The notes below the pieces were generated by a model. The model was not told the origin of the DNA and searched no databases. It saw nothing but the letters and a program-made list of their open reading frames with translations. Both the position numbers and the translations under genes were made by a program. 64,000 bases of DNA from Eutypella sp. D-1. Its lineage: Eukaryota > Ascomycota > Sordariomycetes > Xylariales > Diatrypaceae. Below are positions 33,709-45,271 of this stretch, one piece after another (the first letter of the stretch is position 1; every line of letters begins with the position of its first letter). The DNA lies in the NCBI GenBank assembly GCA_023313575.1, contig JAJTTP010000013.1, positions 682,001 to 746,000 on the forward strand. The letters run 5' to 3'.

Positions 33709-35576
33709 TCATATGCTATGCTGCCCGTCCTCGCCTCCCCGCAGGGCCAGCAGCGCCCGGACATCTGTCACGTATTGCAGGCCCTCTAGCAGCGGCACCA
33801 GATGCAGCAGGTCGTTGTCCGTCGGGTCGCTGATCCAGCCTTGTATTGGAATTGCGTTATCTGTTGGGTAGACCCCACTTAGTATAATCCTCATGCGATA
33901 GATAGAATAGAAAACTTTTGGATTTTTCACAACATACCCTGGTGAAACATATAGCTCAGCGGGCTATTATCGAGGATCATGACCTTGCTGAGGTCGGGCT
34001 CGACGGAGCTGAGGTCCTTGATGAACGCGCCGTGTCGGAAGGTGCAGTGCTGTCGGTAGTACCGCGCCGCGAAGAACTTGCGCTCCGACTCCAGCCAGTC
34101 GATCACGGGATCCGCGTACTCCTGCACCGACGCCGTGAACACCACCAGGTTGAACCACTTGCAAACCTGCGAGAGAAAGTATTATATCGTAAAGTTAGGA
34201 TACCACATACGTAGAAACAAGAATACGAATGCGCGCATCCGTTTCCTTATTGTTATGGCGAGTGATATTTTTATGCGCGGGGAGTTGGGGGCAGAGGGGA
34301 GGGGGAACCTCACCTTTCGTAGGAACTCGTCGCAATGCGGACGCTTATGCACGTAGTAGAGGATAGGATGCTGAGGGCCGAGGGCCTGGGTGCCGCCGCT
34401 AGCGACGTACGTGGTATTAAGGCGGACCTCGACCATGTGACCGGAACCCATGCGCCCGCCCTTGGACATGCTGTGGATCAGGGTCTCGTCGAGGTCGAGG
34501 ATCAGCGTCTTCATGTGCTTCGGGTCGACGGGCTGCTCGTACGGCACGTAGGACGGCTGGCGGCGCGGGATCAGGGGCCGTGGCGGCGCCGGCGTCTTCG
34601 GATACCTAGTCAGCGCGGCGACGGGCGACGTGGGCGACTTGATCTGCGCCGACAGCTCGGGCGGCGCCAGCGAGCCGCCGCCGCCGTGGCCGCCGCTGTT
34701 CTTCGCGCTCATCGACTGCGTCTTCTTGTGTTTCCGTAGGTTCTCCTCGTTCACTTTGATCCGTATCGACCGTCGCGTCGGCCCGGACTCCTCGTCCGGC
34801 TGTAAGGACTTGGACCGTGTATGGCGAGAGGTAGTCGACGTGGAGCCGCGGCGGCTGCCCCTGCTCATGGTACCCATATCCGATTCCGATTCCGATGTCA
34901 AGCCCGAAGATGTCGACCCGGAAGATGATAAGCGGCGCCGGTCGAATTTCCCGAGGGAGCGACTGGCGCGTCTGGCGTGCCCTCCTCCCTTCTCGTTCAT
35001 GGCGACGCTCTCGTGATAATCGACGGCGAGCTTTCGCGCGTCGCCTCCGTAGTAGTTGCCGTACAGCCTCCCCAGTTGGCGAAAGGGGGCGAAGTTGCCC
35101 TGCTCGTCGTAGAAACAGGCGATCAGGTAGACGCCGGGTGCGGCGATGGTGGACAGGACCCAGCGCACGGAAATAATGATCGTATTTGCCATGCGCGCGG
35201 GCACGACGTGCCAGGACCACGAACGGACGTCGGCGTCGGCCGTCGCGCCGCCGCTCTTCTCCAACAGGGGTGTCTTTTCGTCTATATCTCTAGAATAGTC
35301 CATACTGCTGCCATCGCCGAAGGGATACTCGCAGGACTGTTGGGTGGAAACGGGAGGGATATCGTGGGTGGCGGCGGCGGCGGCGGCGAAGGTGGAGGCG
35401 GAAGCAGAGGCGGCGCTCGCGTCTGCAATAGGCGCATGCGCTTCGGGAGGGTTCGCGGGGGAGGAGGAGGAGGAGGAGGCGAAATCGACGTGGCTAAGCG
35501 AGTTGGAACGGGAGGGGGCGGAAGAAGACGACGTTGGAGAAACTACTCGGGTAGAAATTATGTTGAGGGAGTTCAT
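33709..35576 (-). CDS. nem1: Nem1-like nuclear envelope phosphatase catalytic subunit (FCP1/NIF domain)
   Basis: Three exons, 35576-34314, 34166-33938 and 33860-33709, give 547 residues with introns of 147 and 77 bp. Residues 1-120 are Ser/Ala-rich and disordered. A hydrophobic anchor lies at about 130-155, followed by the DEQGNFAPFRQLG segment common to fungal Nem1 proteins. The FCP1/HAD domain starts near 355: LILDLDETLIHS at 358-369 holds the DxDxT nucleophile motif. HKRPHCDEFL, VVFTASVQEYADPVIDWL and VMILDNSPLSYMFHQ follow, and GWISDPTDNDLLHLVPLL closes the domain. Nem1 acts with Spo7 to dephosphorylate the lipin Pah1 at the nuclear/ER membrane and so directs phosphatidate to storage lipid. 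The start at 35576 is preferred over one 162 bases upstream because the upstream segment is not protein-like. Confidence 0.92.
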
Positions 35577-36347
35577 CTTCCTATCGCCCCGAAGCCATGA
35601 AGAGAAGCGCGTCCCACGGGGGTCCAGAAACCCAGCCAGTGTGATGCGTGCAGTGTGTATATGGATGTATAGTGCTATAATGTAATGTAGTCGGTATATT
35701 TTTTTCTTCTTATTTCCCGTAAGAGAAAAACCCCCCAAAACAAAAAGGCAGGCAGGCAGGCAAGCAGGTTAATGACGAGGTTAAGGTATACGTAGAGAAA
35801 GAGTGAGCGAGACAAGACAGACAGACAGCCAGCCGATCAGCCCGTAAAGATGCGCCAACAAAGCGATCGGCTGAGGCAATGCAGCGTTGTTGTTCGAGTA
35901 GTGGTGCTCGCTGTCCAGGTGCTCTCTATCTCTGGCGCTATGTATGATATTTCGATGCCTGGCCTGCAGGGGGAGGAAAGAAGGGGGGGAAGAGGCGGGT
36001 AAGAAAATGGACGAACAAAACCACCTGTGCTATCTATGTATTGGTGGTAGTATGTATGTATAGTACCTAAGATGTAGCAAAGGGAGGGAGGGAAGAGGAG
36101 GAGATCGGGAGGAGAGGAGTAATTAGAATAAAAGTTGGGGATTTTGACGTTGGTGTTGTCGGCGTTGTTGGCGCTGTTTTCCCGCTGTTGTCCACTGTTG
36201 TCCGCTATATTGTGTCTATCGTATTGTTGTGTCGTGTTGTGGTGGTTGTGGTTCTGGTTTGTGGTTGTGTTGTTCTCCTTCGTTTTCCGTTTTTCTTCTC
36301 CTGTAAGTCTTCTTGTCTTTGGCTGTTGTCTTTGCCCAGCCCAGGTG

Positions 36348-36385
36348 CAATGTGCAAGGTGCAAGGTGCAAGGTGCAAGCAAGTT
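36348..36385. repeat. GTGCAAG short tandem repeat
   Basis: The unit GTGCAAG (with one GTGCAAT) is repeated about four times head to tail and decays into CAAGTTGCAAGTTG. Confidence 0.75.
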
Positions 36386-37034
36386 GCAAGTTGTAAAAAG
36401 GCCCTCGTCGGATAGGATGGAATTAAGTAAGACAATGCAAAATGCAAACGCCGACGGCCAAGTATACAATATTATATATATGTACGTGTATGAATGGCCC
36501 AAGGGGGGGAATGAATCTACTTTGATACTTTTTGGTTTGTTTTTTTCTTCGTCGTCTTCTCGTCTCTTCAAAAAAAGACTTTTGTTCTCGCTGTCAATAC
36601 ACACTCTCGCCTTGCGCGCTCTCTCTTTCTCACACACACACTCTCTTTCTGTGTGTGTTTGTCTTGCCTACCTAATCCAAAAAATGAATAAAATAAAATA
36701 AAATGAATAGTAAGAAACACTGCAAAAGTGACAAGATGACAAGGGCCCTGGGAGTTGTACATGTACGAAGTTACTGGAAGTTAAGTAAGTTCCCATCCCA
36801 TGCATGTGTTACTGTTTAGTGCATTGGGAATAAAGTGGAATCCCTAGATAGCGCGGACCTTACTACATAGTAGGCTAGGCAATAACTAGAATATTTCCAA
36901 GGTTTGGATATTTGAATAACTTGCCCCCCAATACCGGGAGCTTACAAGGCCTACATATATACCAGTGTAGCTGCCTACCAGGTAGTTGCCGACGAATGTT
37001 TCAAGAATGAGAATGGCTCGTATTATGCTGTATG

Positions 37035-37059
37035 TATATATATATATATATATATATAT
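37035..37059. repeat. (TA)n microsatellite
   Basis: Twelve uninterrupted TA units. Confidence 0.9.
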
Positions 37060-38416
37060 GTATGATACGATGTAAGATATTAGTTTAAGGAGGTACGAAA
37101 GAGGCGAGAAGTTAACCTATGTAGGTAAAGGGGCCGATGCCGATGCCAATGCCATGTTGGGGGGGGCTTATCTAATAAAGTCTCCGTCCCCAAGGTGCTG
37201 TACTACCCGGTAACTACTATCTTAAAAGCATCCATCTCAACAACTTCCAGTAAGGAACATTTAGTTAGAGAGAGCTAGGTTGTAATAGGCTATTGTAGGC
37301 TTTTGCTAACATGCCAACATACCCAGCATACCTCATCACGAACCAATCTATGTACATACAGGGTAAGGACTGTACAGCTTATGGCACGAGCTAATGTACC
37401 TTAACTACCTGTCTTGCTGTCCTACTACATGTTAACCCTATCTAAGTAGCCCTAGAGCAAGCTCTAGAGCAGCTCTGAGGCAAGGGATAAACGTTCAAGT
37501 GATCGCTTTAGCGGCATTCTACATCGTCTTGATAGTGTATGTATGGCCATGACCCCCCCTTAAAGCCAACCCCTGTCGACTATGTATGTTCTCACCTGGG
37601 GGTAATTGGCACAGTTGGCGGAACCTGGTACGAAGTATTTAATGTTGAGTGTTGCTTGGCGTTGCTAACCGGGGGTTCGGGAGCTTGGGGCTGCCGATGG
37701 GGAGCAGGAGCGATGGAGAGCGGGATTGAGCGGGCGTTAGAAGAGTGGGGGGGCTCGAAGCAGCTAACCCTGGAACTCTCTAGTAAAAAAAAGGGCTTTG
37801 AGGCTCCTGGGTCTCTTCCGAGGTTTCTTCCATTTGTTCGATTGCGCAGAAGGGCAGAAAGCAACTTTGGAAGCCCTTGAAGGAATTTTACCCCGCCATG
37901 TCCCCCCCCCCCCCCAGCATGACCTGATCGGAGGGCGGGTTTGATATCAGTGATCAGGGGATTACATAAGTCTACGGCCGTACCCGGTAACTACCTAGGT
38001 ACCTAGGTACTTACTCTACATACTGACTGAACGGTAACTACCCAGGTACCTAAGGTTTGATTGCACATTTTTATAGCTAGGCACCTCCAGGGTTCTCCAT
38101 GAACGGCCGCCGATACTGACATTGACTCATACCCGGACTTGTAATTTTTCTGGATTGCATACCTAGACTATCACCAACGGACAGACAAACAATCTTCCCA
38201 TCCCTACCTATCACACATGACCAGCAATTCCCTGGGCCCAATCTCTACATAGGACCAGCTTCTACACTTATTCAAGCATCTTCTATCTCCCACATTCGTC
38301 TAGTTGCACTCGCAGTAGTTTTTACGCAACAAGAGAGTATATTTAATCAAGCGGGGCAACCTTAAGAAAACCTTAAGAAAGATTCGCGAAGATTTAACTT
38401 GAAACCTACAGCTGCC

Positions 38417-38461
38417 ACGACGACGACGACGACGACGACGATCACCACCACCACCACCACC
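38417..38461. repeat. (ACG)n then (CAC)n in the gcd7 leader
   Basis: Eight ACG units followed by about six CAC units, ending 46 bases before the gcd7 start codon. The run lies in the probable 5' leader; a frame open from 38399 would read it as poly-Thr, but the conserved protein starts at 38507. Confidence 0.8.
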
Positions 38462-38506
38462 GCTTACAGCCGCCACCAGCAGCCAAACAGCCGCGGGTCT
38501 TGCAAA

Positions 38507-40083
38507 ATGGCGCCACCAAAGGGGGGCTATGCGCCCTCCCTTGATAAGTTCCTCGATTCCCTAAAGGGCCGGCCCATTGAAGCCTCGGTGGAAAACCTGG
38601 TATCGTAAGTCGCACGGGATAGTCAATTCGTTCGTACTCGATGTCGCCCTTGTTGCAAGCGACGAAGCCACTCCCTATGCCACTCCCTATGCCACTCCCT
38701 ATTATTACCCTTCTCTCCGTCGCCCTCGGACTCACAGTTATTTATTTCCTCAGGCTGCTCAAAAGACGGCAGATCAAGGGTTCCGAATCTTGCGCCATAG
38801 CGACTGCCCACATCCTCCTCCAAGTAGTCGCAAGAGATAAATGGACCAATGTCGATCAGCTCATCATTCGAATCCGCTCCGTCGGCAGTCAGCTCGTCAC
38901 TGCCCAACCGCGAGAGCTGGTTATTGGGAATATCGTGCGAAGGGTCCTCGGTCTGATCCGGGATGAGGCTTTGGAGGATAGAAATGACCCCGGCAGCGAC
39001 TCCATCTCCGACCTGAACGATGTGCCCCCTTCCATACCTCGAGTCGCCGAGCCCACCAGTCCATCCAGTCCTACCCACCCTGTCGCGAAGTCCATCCGGG
39101 ATCTCATTCGACCCCCCGTCATGAACCTGCTAGGTTCTTTTTCTCGCACGCAGTCCATGTTCCAGCTCCTCTCGGACCCTGATCATGCCCCTCCCGGCTC
39201 GCCCCAGTTCGGCTCCGGCTCTTCCACCCCCTTAGTAAATGCGCAGAACGCCAATATATACGCATTTAGAACAGAGATTATCGAGGGTATAGAGGAGATC
39301 ATGGACGAAATCAAACAGGTCGACGAGCAGGTCCAGTCGTATTCCGACATGATTATCCACCCGGCGGATTATATCCTGGTTCACCAGCCCCCGAAAACCG
39401 TCCAGAAGTTCCTCACCAAAGCCGCTGCCAAGAGAAGATTTACCATCTTCCTCTCCGTCGACCAGACCCAGTCATCGGCCGAGGAGGATCCTTACGCCTC
39501 CTTTCGGAAATCAGTGACATCGCATGGATCGGTCGTGGTGAACATAATGAATACAGGCTTGATGGCCTATATGACGAAAGTGAATAAAGTTATTCTGAGC
39601 GCTCGGGCGATCACGGGCAAGGGCGAAGTCGTCGTAGATTCGGGCGCTGCGGTTATTGCTCGGGCGGCCCGGGAGCTCGGTAGGACCGTCATTGTCCTAG
39701 GGGGCGTATACAAGATCAGTCCGGACAGCCATGAATTGGAGACGCTCGTGGAATGGGGCGACCCTTCTAAATATGTCAACTTCGCGGATGGTGCCATGGT
39801 CCGCCACGTCAATGTTAAGAATGCCGTATCCGAATTCATCCCGGCCGAATTCGTGGATACGTACCTCACAAACCTGTAAGTCTCTCTCTACCCACAGAAC
39901 AGACCCTGGGGACTCAAAAGTTATAACCCTGTTGATTCTCCTCGGGAAGCTAGCTAACCAAGTTATTTCTTTTCTTCGGCTGCCAGTGGAGCGCATTCTC
40001 GAGACCACCTGCACGGCATCATAACCGACCACTACAAAGAGGAAGACATCAACTTCAGCCTGTCGGGTAAGATCGAGAGATGA
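38507..40083 (+). CDS. gcd7: Translation initiation factor eIF2B, beta subunit
   Basis: Three exons, 38507-38604, 38754-39875 and 39987-40083, give 438 residues; the introns (149 and 111 bp) have GTAAGT donors. Exon 1 encodes MAPPKGGYAPSLDKFLDSLK and exon 3 the terminal GAHSRDHLHGIITDHYKEED segment. The eIF2B alpha/beta/delta Rossmann-like fold is visible: ADYILVHQPPKTVQKFLTKAA, the HGSVVVNIMNTGLMAYMTKVNKVILSARAITGKGEV block and VDSGAAVIARAARELGRTVIVLGGVYKISP. The beta subunit belongs to the regulatory part of the eIF2B exchange factor that senses phosphorylated eIF2. An insertion rich in Ser and Pro (about residues 150-240) makes it longer than yeast Gcd7 (381). Confidence 0.95.
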
Positions 40084-41819
40084 AGAATTGACGACAGACT
40101 CGCCGTAATGAGATCTCATCATTTCCCCATCCCCATCTGCATTGGAAATATGGGCGGACCCTATATGTAAAAATGGTTAGGATGGATGGCATTTGGACAA
40201 AAAGCATGCAAGCGCATTGCCGGCAGCCGGCAGCCGGCTAGGACTAATGAAAAACAATGACGAGCCGGGGAAGGGGTGGAGAGGGGGGACGCTCAGCCCG
40301 GAGTCTGGTTCGACAACTCGAATTTGAACGTGGACTCGGAGGACGGTCCATGTGGACCCGCTAGCAAGGTTGATCTGCCGTTGTGGCAGGCGCGGGCCAA
40401 GCGGCTGAGCGGGCTGCCTCGACTCCGGATACGTCACCCTATGTTGTTCCCCCCTAAAAAGCGAGGAAGGGAGGTCGCGATTGGTGATCTTTCACTGGGG
40501 AAACCTCAACCCTTTTCAGCCCCCGGAAGATTAGCGGTGTCGTAGCCCGGGGGGAAGGGATGTGGTGCATGCAGATGAGCTATTACATAACTAACGTCGT
40601 CGTCCATTCGGTTGTTAAAGCCCGGGCCCCGTCATACATAACTTAGAATGTCCCCATGTCGTGATGTGATAGGTTTACACCCTTACCTTACCTAAGTAGG
40701 TAGATAGGATAGGCAGATAGGCCAACGACAACACCCACACCCACCGCCTACCTGCAGGGTCTACGTAAGGCTGGCTTCTAATGGGAGGGAATATTTGTTA
40801 AGTTTACTGCCTACATTGGCAGCAAAGGCATAATGGAAACATTCATCATCCCTAAAGTCTCTCTCTGTGATTATCTAAGTATCTAATAAGAGCCCAGACA
40901 ACCCAATTCACCTCTCTTTACTATGTGACTTCTAAATGGATTCTGGATAGCTTCGGTCCGTATTTGGTATCTACTACCTACTTGAAATAAACCGTTATAT
41001 GGTAACCTTACCCTTCACAGGTCCAGCCTAGGTATGCTACTTTGATACCTGCAGAATCAGTCCGTTACGAAGGTCCTTACCTGCAGTAGCTGGCTGGACC
41101 GACCAGTCAGGGAGCCAGTCGCCGACCTTCTACACATGCGACATAACCTAAAGTCCCTAGGTCGGCGGCATACATGGCGAACTGAAGCTGACGAAACAAC
41201 AAGTACCTTCCTTGGAAGAGGTCGTATATTAGTTATAAGCCCTTTCAAACCTTCTCGACCGAGTAAAACGCAGGTACGACGACCTGCGCTGGCGATACGC
41301 AGGTCCCGTTAGGTACCCTTACGTCTCGTGTAGAAGTAACCTTACGACCTACATTATCTTCATACAGATTTAAGGTTGTGTGGTTTTTGTTTTTTGTCCT
41401 TTTCTACCTAACCTTAACGGACGGTTTTCTCCCCTGCGTACGGTTTGCGCACGCGTTGGTGGGTGGTTTATGTTAGCCAGCCATATAAAAGCCCACCTAC
41501 CACCGAACTGAACCCCCCTCGATTTTTCATTTCACCGTCTCTCGTTTCATTCACTTTTCTTGTCAACTTATTTTCTAACTATCCTACTACCTTTTTTTCT
41601 ACTATATTTTCATATTTTCCAGTCTATACGCTGCTGTTACACCACTCATAGATAGTGTCTATATAGTGGTTGAAAAATCGCATATTCTCACATACGCATA
41701 GCCACTCTCATATCACCGTAACCCACACCCACTCACCCAGTCACATATCATCGTGTGTTTGTACAAGTGTCACAGCATAAGGACCGTGGTCAAAAGATTT
41801 CTGAAAACTTCAACCAAAA
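40084..41819. other. Intergenic region
   Basis: No supported gene. A GCCGGCAGCCGGCAGCCGGC repeat lies at about 40218-40238. From 41500 to 41700 the DNA is pyrimidine-rich with a TATAAAAG element at 41484-41491, probably the promoter of the next gene. A weakly protein-like frame at 40276-40545 was judged spurious. Confidence 0.5.
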
Positions 41820-43664
41820 ATGGCACCAGAACGCGTGAACAACGCTGAGAACGCTGACCACAGCTTCCCCTCGTCTCCGTGCGGGAGCGCTTCTCAGTCC
41901 GGCCATGGCCAGGGCCATCCCGCCACTACTGCCGCTGCTGCTCCTGTAGCGACGGCACGTGGTGATGGTGATGACCCTATGTCGTCTTCTAGCACTCTCG
42001 TCTACACGCCCATGTCCACGTCGGCCCCGCAGTCGGAGCATGGATCTGGGTCCCGTCCCGCTTCACCTGATCGCATGGAGATGCTATCGTCGGAGCCTCA
42101 GGCCCAGGGTCAGGGTCAGGACCAGTGTCAGATTCGGGCGGTCTTGCCGACGCGTCTGCAGTCGCAGCCGCAGCCGCAGGGATCGCTATCAGCGTCGTCT
42201 CCGCTGCCGTTCTCGTCACATGACTACGACCTGACTGGCCGAAGCAGCGTCGCGAGTGCAGCTTCTCCCCAGCCGAGCACCACCCCCTTCCCGAATCACG
42301 ATGGGGTGTCGACTTGGGCTGAGGACGAGAGGCGCCACCGGCGTCATTCTCATTATACCACGGATCGCCCCTTCGGTCCCGGCCCGTCGGAGATGCTGGA
42401 TCCACTATCGGACCCTCTGCGAGGTGGGGCGGGTCCGAGTGCGGAAGCTCCGCGCCGCCCGCCATATTTGCCTGAAAACATTGGCATTGGGAACTTCAGC
42501 GATGATCCTTCCTCAGGCTACAGCAGCCCGTTAACTGGCCGTCAAAATACTGGCCAGAGCCCCTTGGCGCCAGAGATTTACGCCCAGGGCTTGCCTCACC
42601 GACGGGCCGGATCACCAGAATCCGGCCCGTTGCCTGACTCGCACCCCGGAGCTAGGTCCACAATTATGGATGTTATTATGGAGCAAACCCCCGGCATCAG
42701 GATCCCTGGTTTGCCTAGTCCTAGTACTGCTGCTGCCGCTGCTGCTGGACCTGCTGCTGCCGCAAGCGCTGGAGCGAGTTCTTCTAGTACACGTGATACA
42801 GGCCTAAGCTTCGGCCTACGTGATCGCCCCGAAGTTCGATACGGTGTCATCCCGCTCTCTCTGTACTGGCATCCCCCTGAACCCCCCCATGGTCTTAGTG
42901 GTTCTGGTAATGAACCAGGCACGTACGAAGGAGGATCCGGCATTCCCAACGCCCCGCCGGATCCCCCCCGTGCCCCGCTGTATCCCCCCCGTGCCCCGCT
43001 GGATCTCCCCCCCCGTGTCCCGTCCATGACGAGACAACAACGGCTAAACCTCTGGCAACCAATCCCGAGACCATTCCCCCCACCGCCTTCCGGAAGCACC
43101 ACGGTTCACTCCCCTGGCTCTATGGGCTATCTCAACCCGCCTGGCTATCCAGAGATGGTCCCCAATTGGGTTGAACACGTTAGCCATGCCGACCAGTATC
43201 GTCGGGGACCCCGCAGTTTTCGATTCCCTCGGCGGGGCATGGACTGGTTTAGGGACCAACAAGGACGAGCCTACAACACCAACGTCCCTGCTCCTGACCC
43301 TGCTCCTACTCCTGCCCCCGCTTTGCCCCGCGACCCAGCTGCTGAAGCGGCGTCGGACCTCGAGGCCGCCGCCACAGAACTCGACGCTAGGTACGCCGCC
43401 GTGGAGAGCGCGGAAGCGGAACAGGTGGCGGTGGCACGCGCGCTGCGGGACGTCGAGGCCGCGCTAGCTAACATGGCGCAACGGCCGCTGTCGCTGTCGC
43501 AATCGTGGGGCGCCTCCGGCCGCGACCACGACCGCGAGGCCGTCCTCATGGCCCGCACGCGCCTCCAGCGCGAGGCCGAGATCCTCTGTCTCAATATCGA
43601 CAAGCTCCGCTACGAGGCCCACGAGGCCTTCGATCGCGCGTTCAGAGGCGATTCGGGTTCTTGA
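41820..43664 (+). CDS. Disordered Pro/Ser/Gly-rich protein with C-terminal coiled coil
   Basis: A single uninterrupted frame of 614 residues with a good start context (AAAAATGGCACC) and a TATAAAAG element about 330 bp upstream. Residues 1-490 are Ser/Pro/Gln/Gly-rich with little order, including a poly-Ala stretch near 305 and a short tandem repeat (PPRAPL units near 380-400, encoded by 21-bp repeats at 42955-43015). The last about 115 residues differ sharply: Ala/Glu/Arg-rich helices such as DLEAAATELDARYAAVESAE and RTRLQREAEILCLNIDKLRYEAHEAF predict a coiled coil. I do not recognise the family. The absence of stops in a 1.8-kb frame and the sharp change to a heptad-like tail support a real gene. 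A self-associating scaffold is a guess. Confidence 0.78.
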   Translation: MAPERVNNAENADHSFPSSPCGSASQSGHGQGHPATTAAAAPVATARGDGDDPMSSSSTLVYTPMSTSAPQSEHGSGSRPASPDRMEMLSSEPQAQGQGQDQCQIRAVLPTRLQSQPQPQGSLSASSPLPFSSHDYDLTGRSSVASAASPQPSTTPFPNHDGVSTWAEDERRHRRHSHYTTDRPFGPGPSEMLDPLSDPLRGGAGPSAEAPRRPPYLPENIGIGNFSDDPSSGYSSPLTGRQNTGQSPLAPEIYAQGLPHRRAGSPESGPLPDSHPGARSTIMDVIMEQTPGIRIPGLPSPSTAAAAAAGPAAAASAGASSSSTRDTGLSFGLRDRPEVRYGVIPLSLYWHPPEPPHGLSGSGNEPGTYEGGSGIPNAPPDPPRAPLYPPRAPLDLPPRVPSMTRQQRLNLWQPIPRPFPPPPSGSTTVHSPGSMGYLNPPGYPEMVPNWVEHVSHADQYRRGPRSFRFPRRGMDWFRDQQGRAYNTNVPAPDPAPTPAPALPRDPAAEAASDLEAAATELDARYAAVESAEAEQVAVARALRDVEAALANMAQRPLSLSQSWGASGRDHDREAVLMARTRLQREAEILCLNIDKLRYEAHEAFDRAFRGDSGS

Positions 43665-45271
43665 TATCGCGGAATACCTCTACGCTCTCTACTGGATACA
43701 TTATTGCATTTGGCTGGTTGGACGGCGTCTATACATACAATATATGATGGAGGCTTGTGCATTTATCATGGTTCTGTACTTTTAAATTCACGGCGCTACA
43801 TTGCACCTCAAGGAGTATGGAGAGGTTACTGGATTTATGGTGGATTTCTGTACTGATTTGGACTTTTTTCGCCTTTGGGATGCATCATTTTCCTTTTCCT
43901 TTTCTCATATATATTTTATGTCTTGGTAATCCCCGTAGGGGATGGTGGATCGCGAGGAATGGGCATCGTCACATATGGAACTTAACATGGGGATCATAGA
44001 TGCATGGATGGATAGATGGTATTTGGCTGGTTTGGTCTTTTGACTTTGGTTTCTGATATCTGGAGTTTGGACGCGGTGGATATAAATCACATTGTTTCAT
44101 TACGGCTATGCGAGATGGCCGTTAAAATAATCGACACGTTTTTTTCTTCTCTCTTGTTGTCACGCTACACATTTCTTCTTCTTCGAGCTTCTGGACTCGT
44201 TGGGAGGACTTTCCACGGTTCATGCCTCGTAAATAAGTGTACCCCCAAGTCACCTACCTGCGTTTGTGCTGCTTTTTTACCATGAATGCTCGGGGTTCTT
44301 CCCCGGAAGCTTAAATGTGACCGTGACCGGAATTCGCCGTTCTCGTAAGGCGCGAGACGTAACATGAGGCTTATTATGAGGCGTGAGGCGTGATGCGAGG
44401 TGTGAGGCGTGACCGTCCGTAACTAGTTATTATATGAGGCATGAGGCGTAGCGTGAGGCGTGGCGCGAGTCATGAGGCGTGATACGTGGCAAGGTGTACA
44501 ATGACAGTGGTATCCGATAGAAATCTAGAAGCCTACAGGTATAAAGGAGTGTGAAGAATTGTGCTTTCTGATTGGTAAAGCTCCGGCGTTGGCTGTACCC
44601 ATAGTCTACTCCTGCAACCTCAGGGCAGCGGTAGCGGCACTATGGCTCGAACGCCCCCAGCTAACCTGACACCGAACGAAAATATCAGAACAACGGTGGC
44701 CCAGAGGCATCCAGACAGTTGCACCACACACGAGCTCAACCAGAGAAGCCAACGGGAACGGGTTTGAATATCATCACGTACACTATTAGGTTAGATTTGT
44801 GAGATATGTATGTATATAGATAGATAGACTCACACGCCGCATACCCCCAAGGAGGTCTGCGTGAGTGCTTTATTCCTCACGCCTACGGCGTTAAATACAC
44901 CAACCAACCAGCCAACCGGCCTCTTAGTCTTCTAGATTCCTATTGGATAATACGGTGTGTATATTCATTCGTTAGAAAACAGTAGGCGGGAGTCGTATCT
45001 CAGCGCCGAGGTGTATTTATGTGTGTGTATCGCTTCTATATAGATAAGTTGCGATCTTTTCTTCTTTTTGTTTTCCTCCGCCTGGGATGCCTCGAGCCGT
45101 CGCCCCCGCCCCTCCTACCGCCTCCTTTTTTTCTATTCTGAAACCGACGAGTCCGCTTAACCCCGGGACCTTCGTGACCCGAAAAACCGCATCAAATTCA
45201 TAACTTCGTCTCTTCCGCCTCCAGAGAGCCGAGTAGATCACCGTGCCAAGCAAGATAAGGAGAAGCCCCCC
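43665..45271. other. Convergent intergenic region with a degenerate minisatellite
   Basis: The 3' flanks of the coiled-coil gene and ard1 meet here. No gene was seen. The main feature is the GAGGCGT-type array at 44345-44495. Confidence 0.5.
44345..44495. repeat. Degenerate GAGGCGTGA minisatellite
   Basis: About a dozen variants of TGAGGCGTG / GCGAGGTGTG occur in 150 bases, with insertions such as TAACTAGTTATTATA. Copies differ by point changes, so the array is old. Confidence 0.75.

Larger units (their letters stand above)
35577..38506. other. Intergenic region between divergent nem1 and gcd7
   Basis: No supported gene lies here; frames near 35837-36701 on both strands are low-complexity. 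Features are an (AT)n run at 37035-37059, a GTGCAAG repeat at 36348-36385, a poly-C run at 37902-37915, ACCTAGGTACCTAGGTAC at 37995-38012 and an (ACG)n-(CAC)n leader at 38417-38461. Confidence 0.5.

Noticed and set aside
35837..36701. Long frames on both strands upstream of nem1
   Set aside because: Low-complexity Thr/Asn/His versus Val/Phe/Cys readings of the same simple sequence; more likely the nem1 5' leader.
40276..40545. 89-codon frame with a DLPLWQAR segment reminiscent of GINS Psf3
   Set aside because: The resemblance is a few residues only and lacks the rest of the domain.
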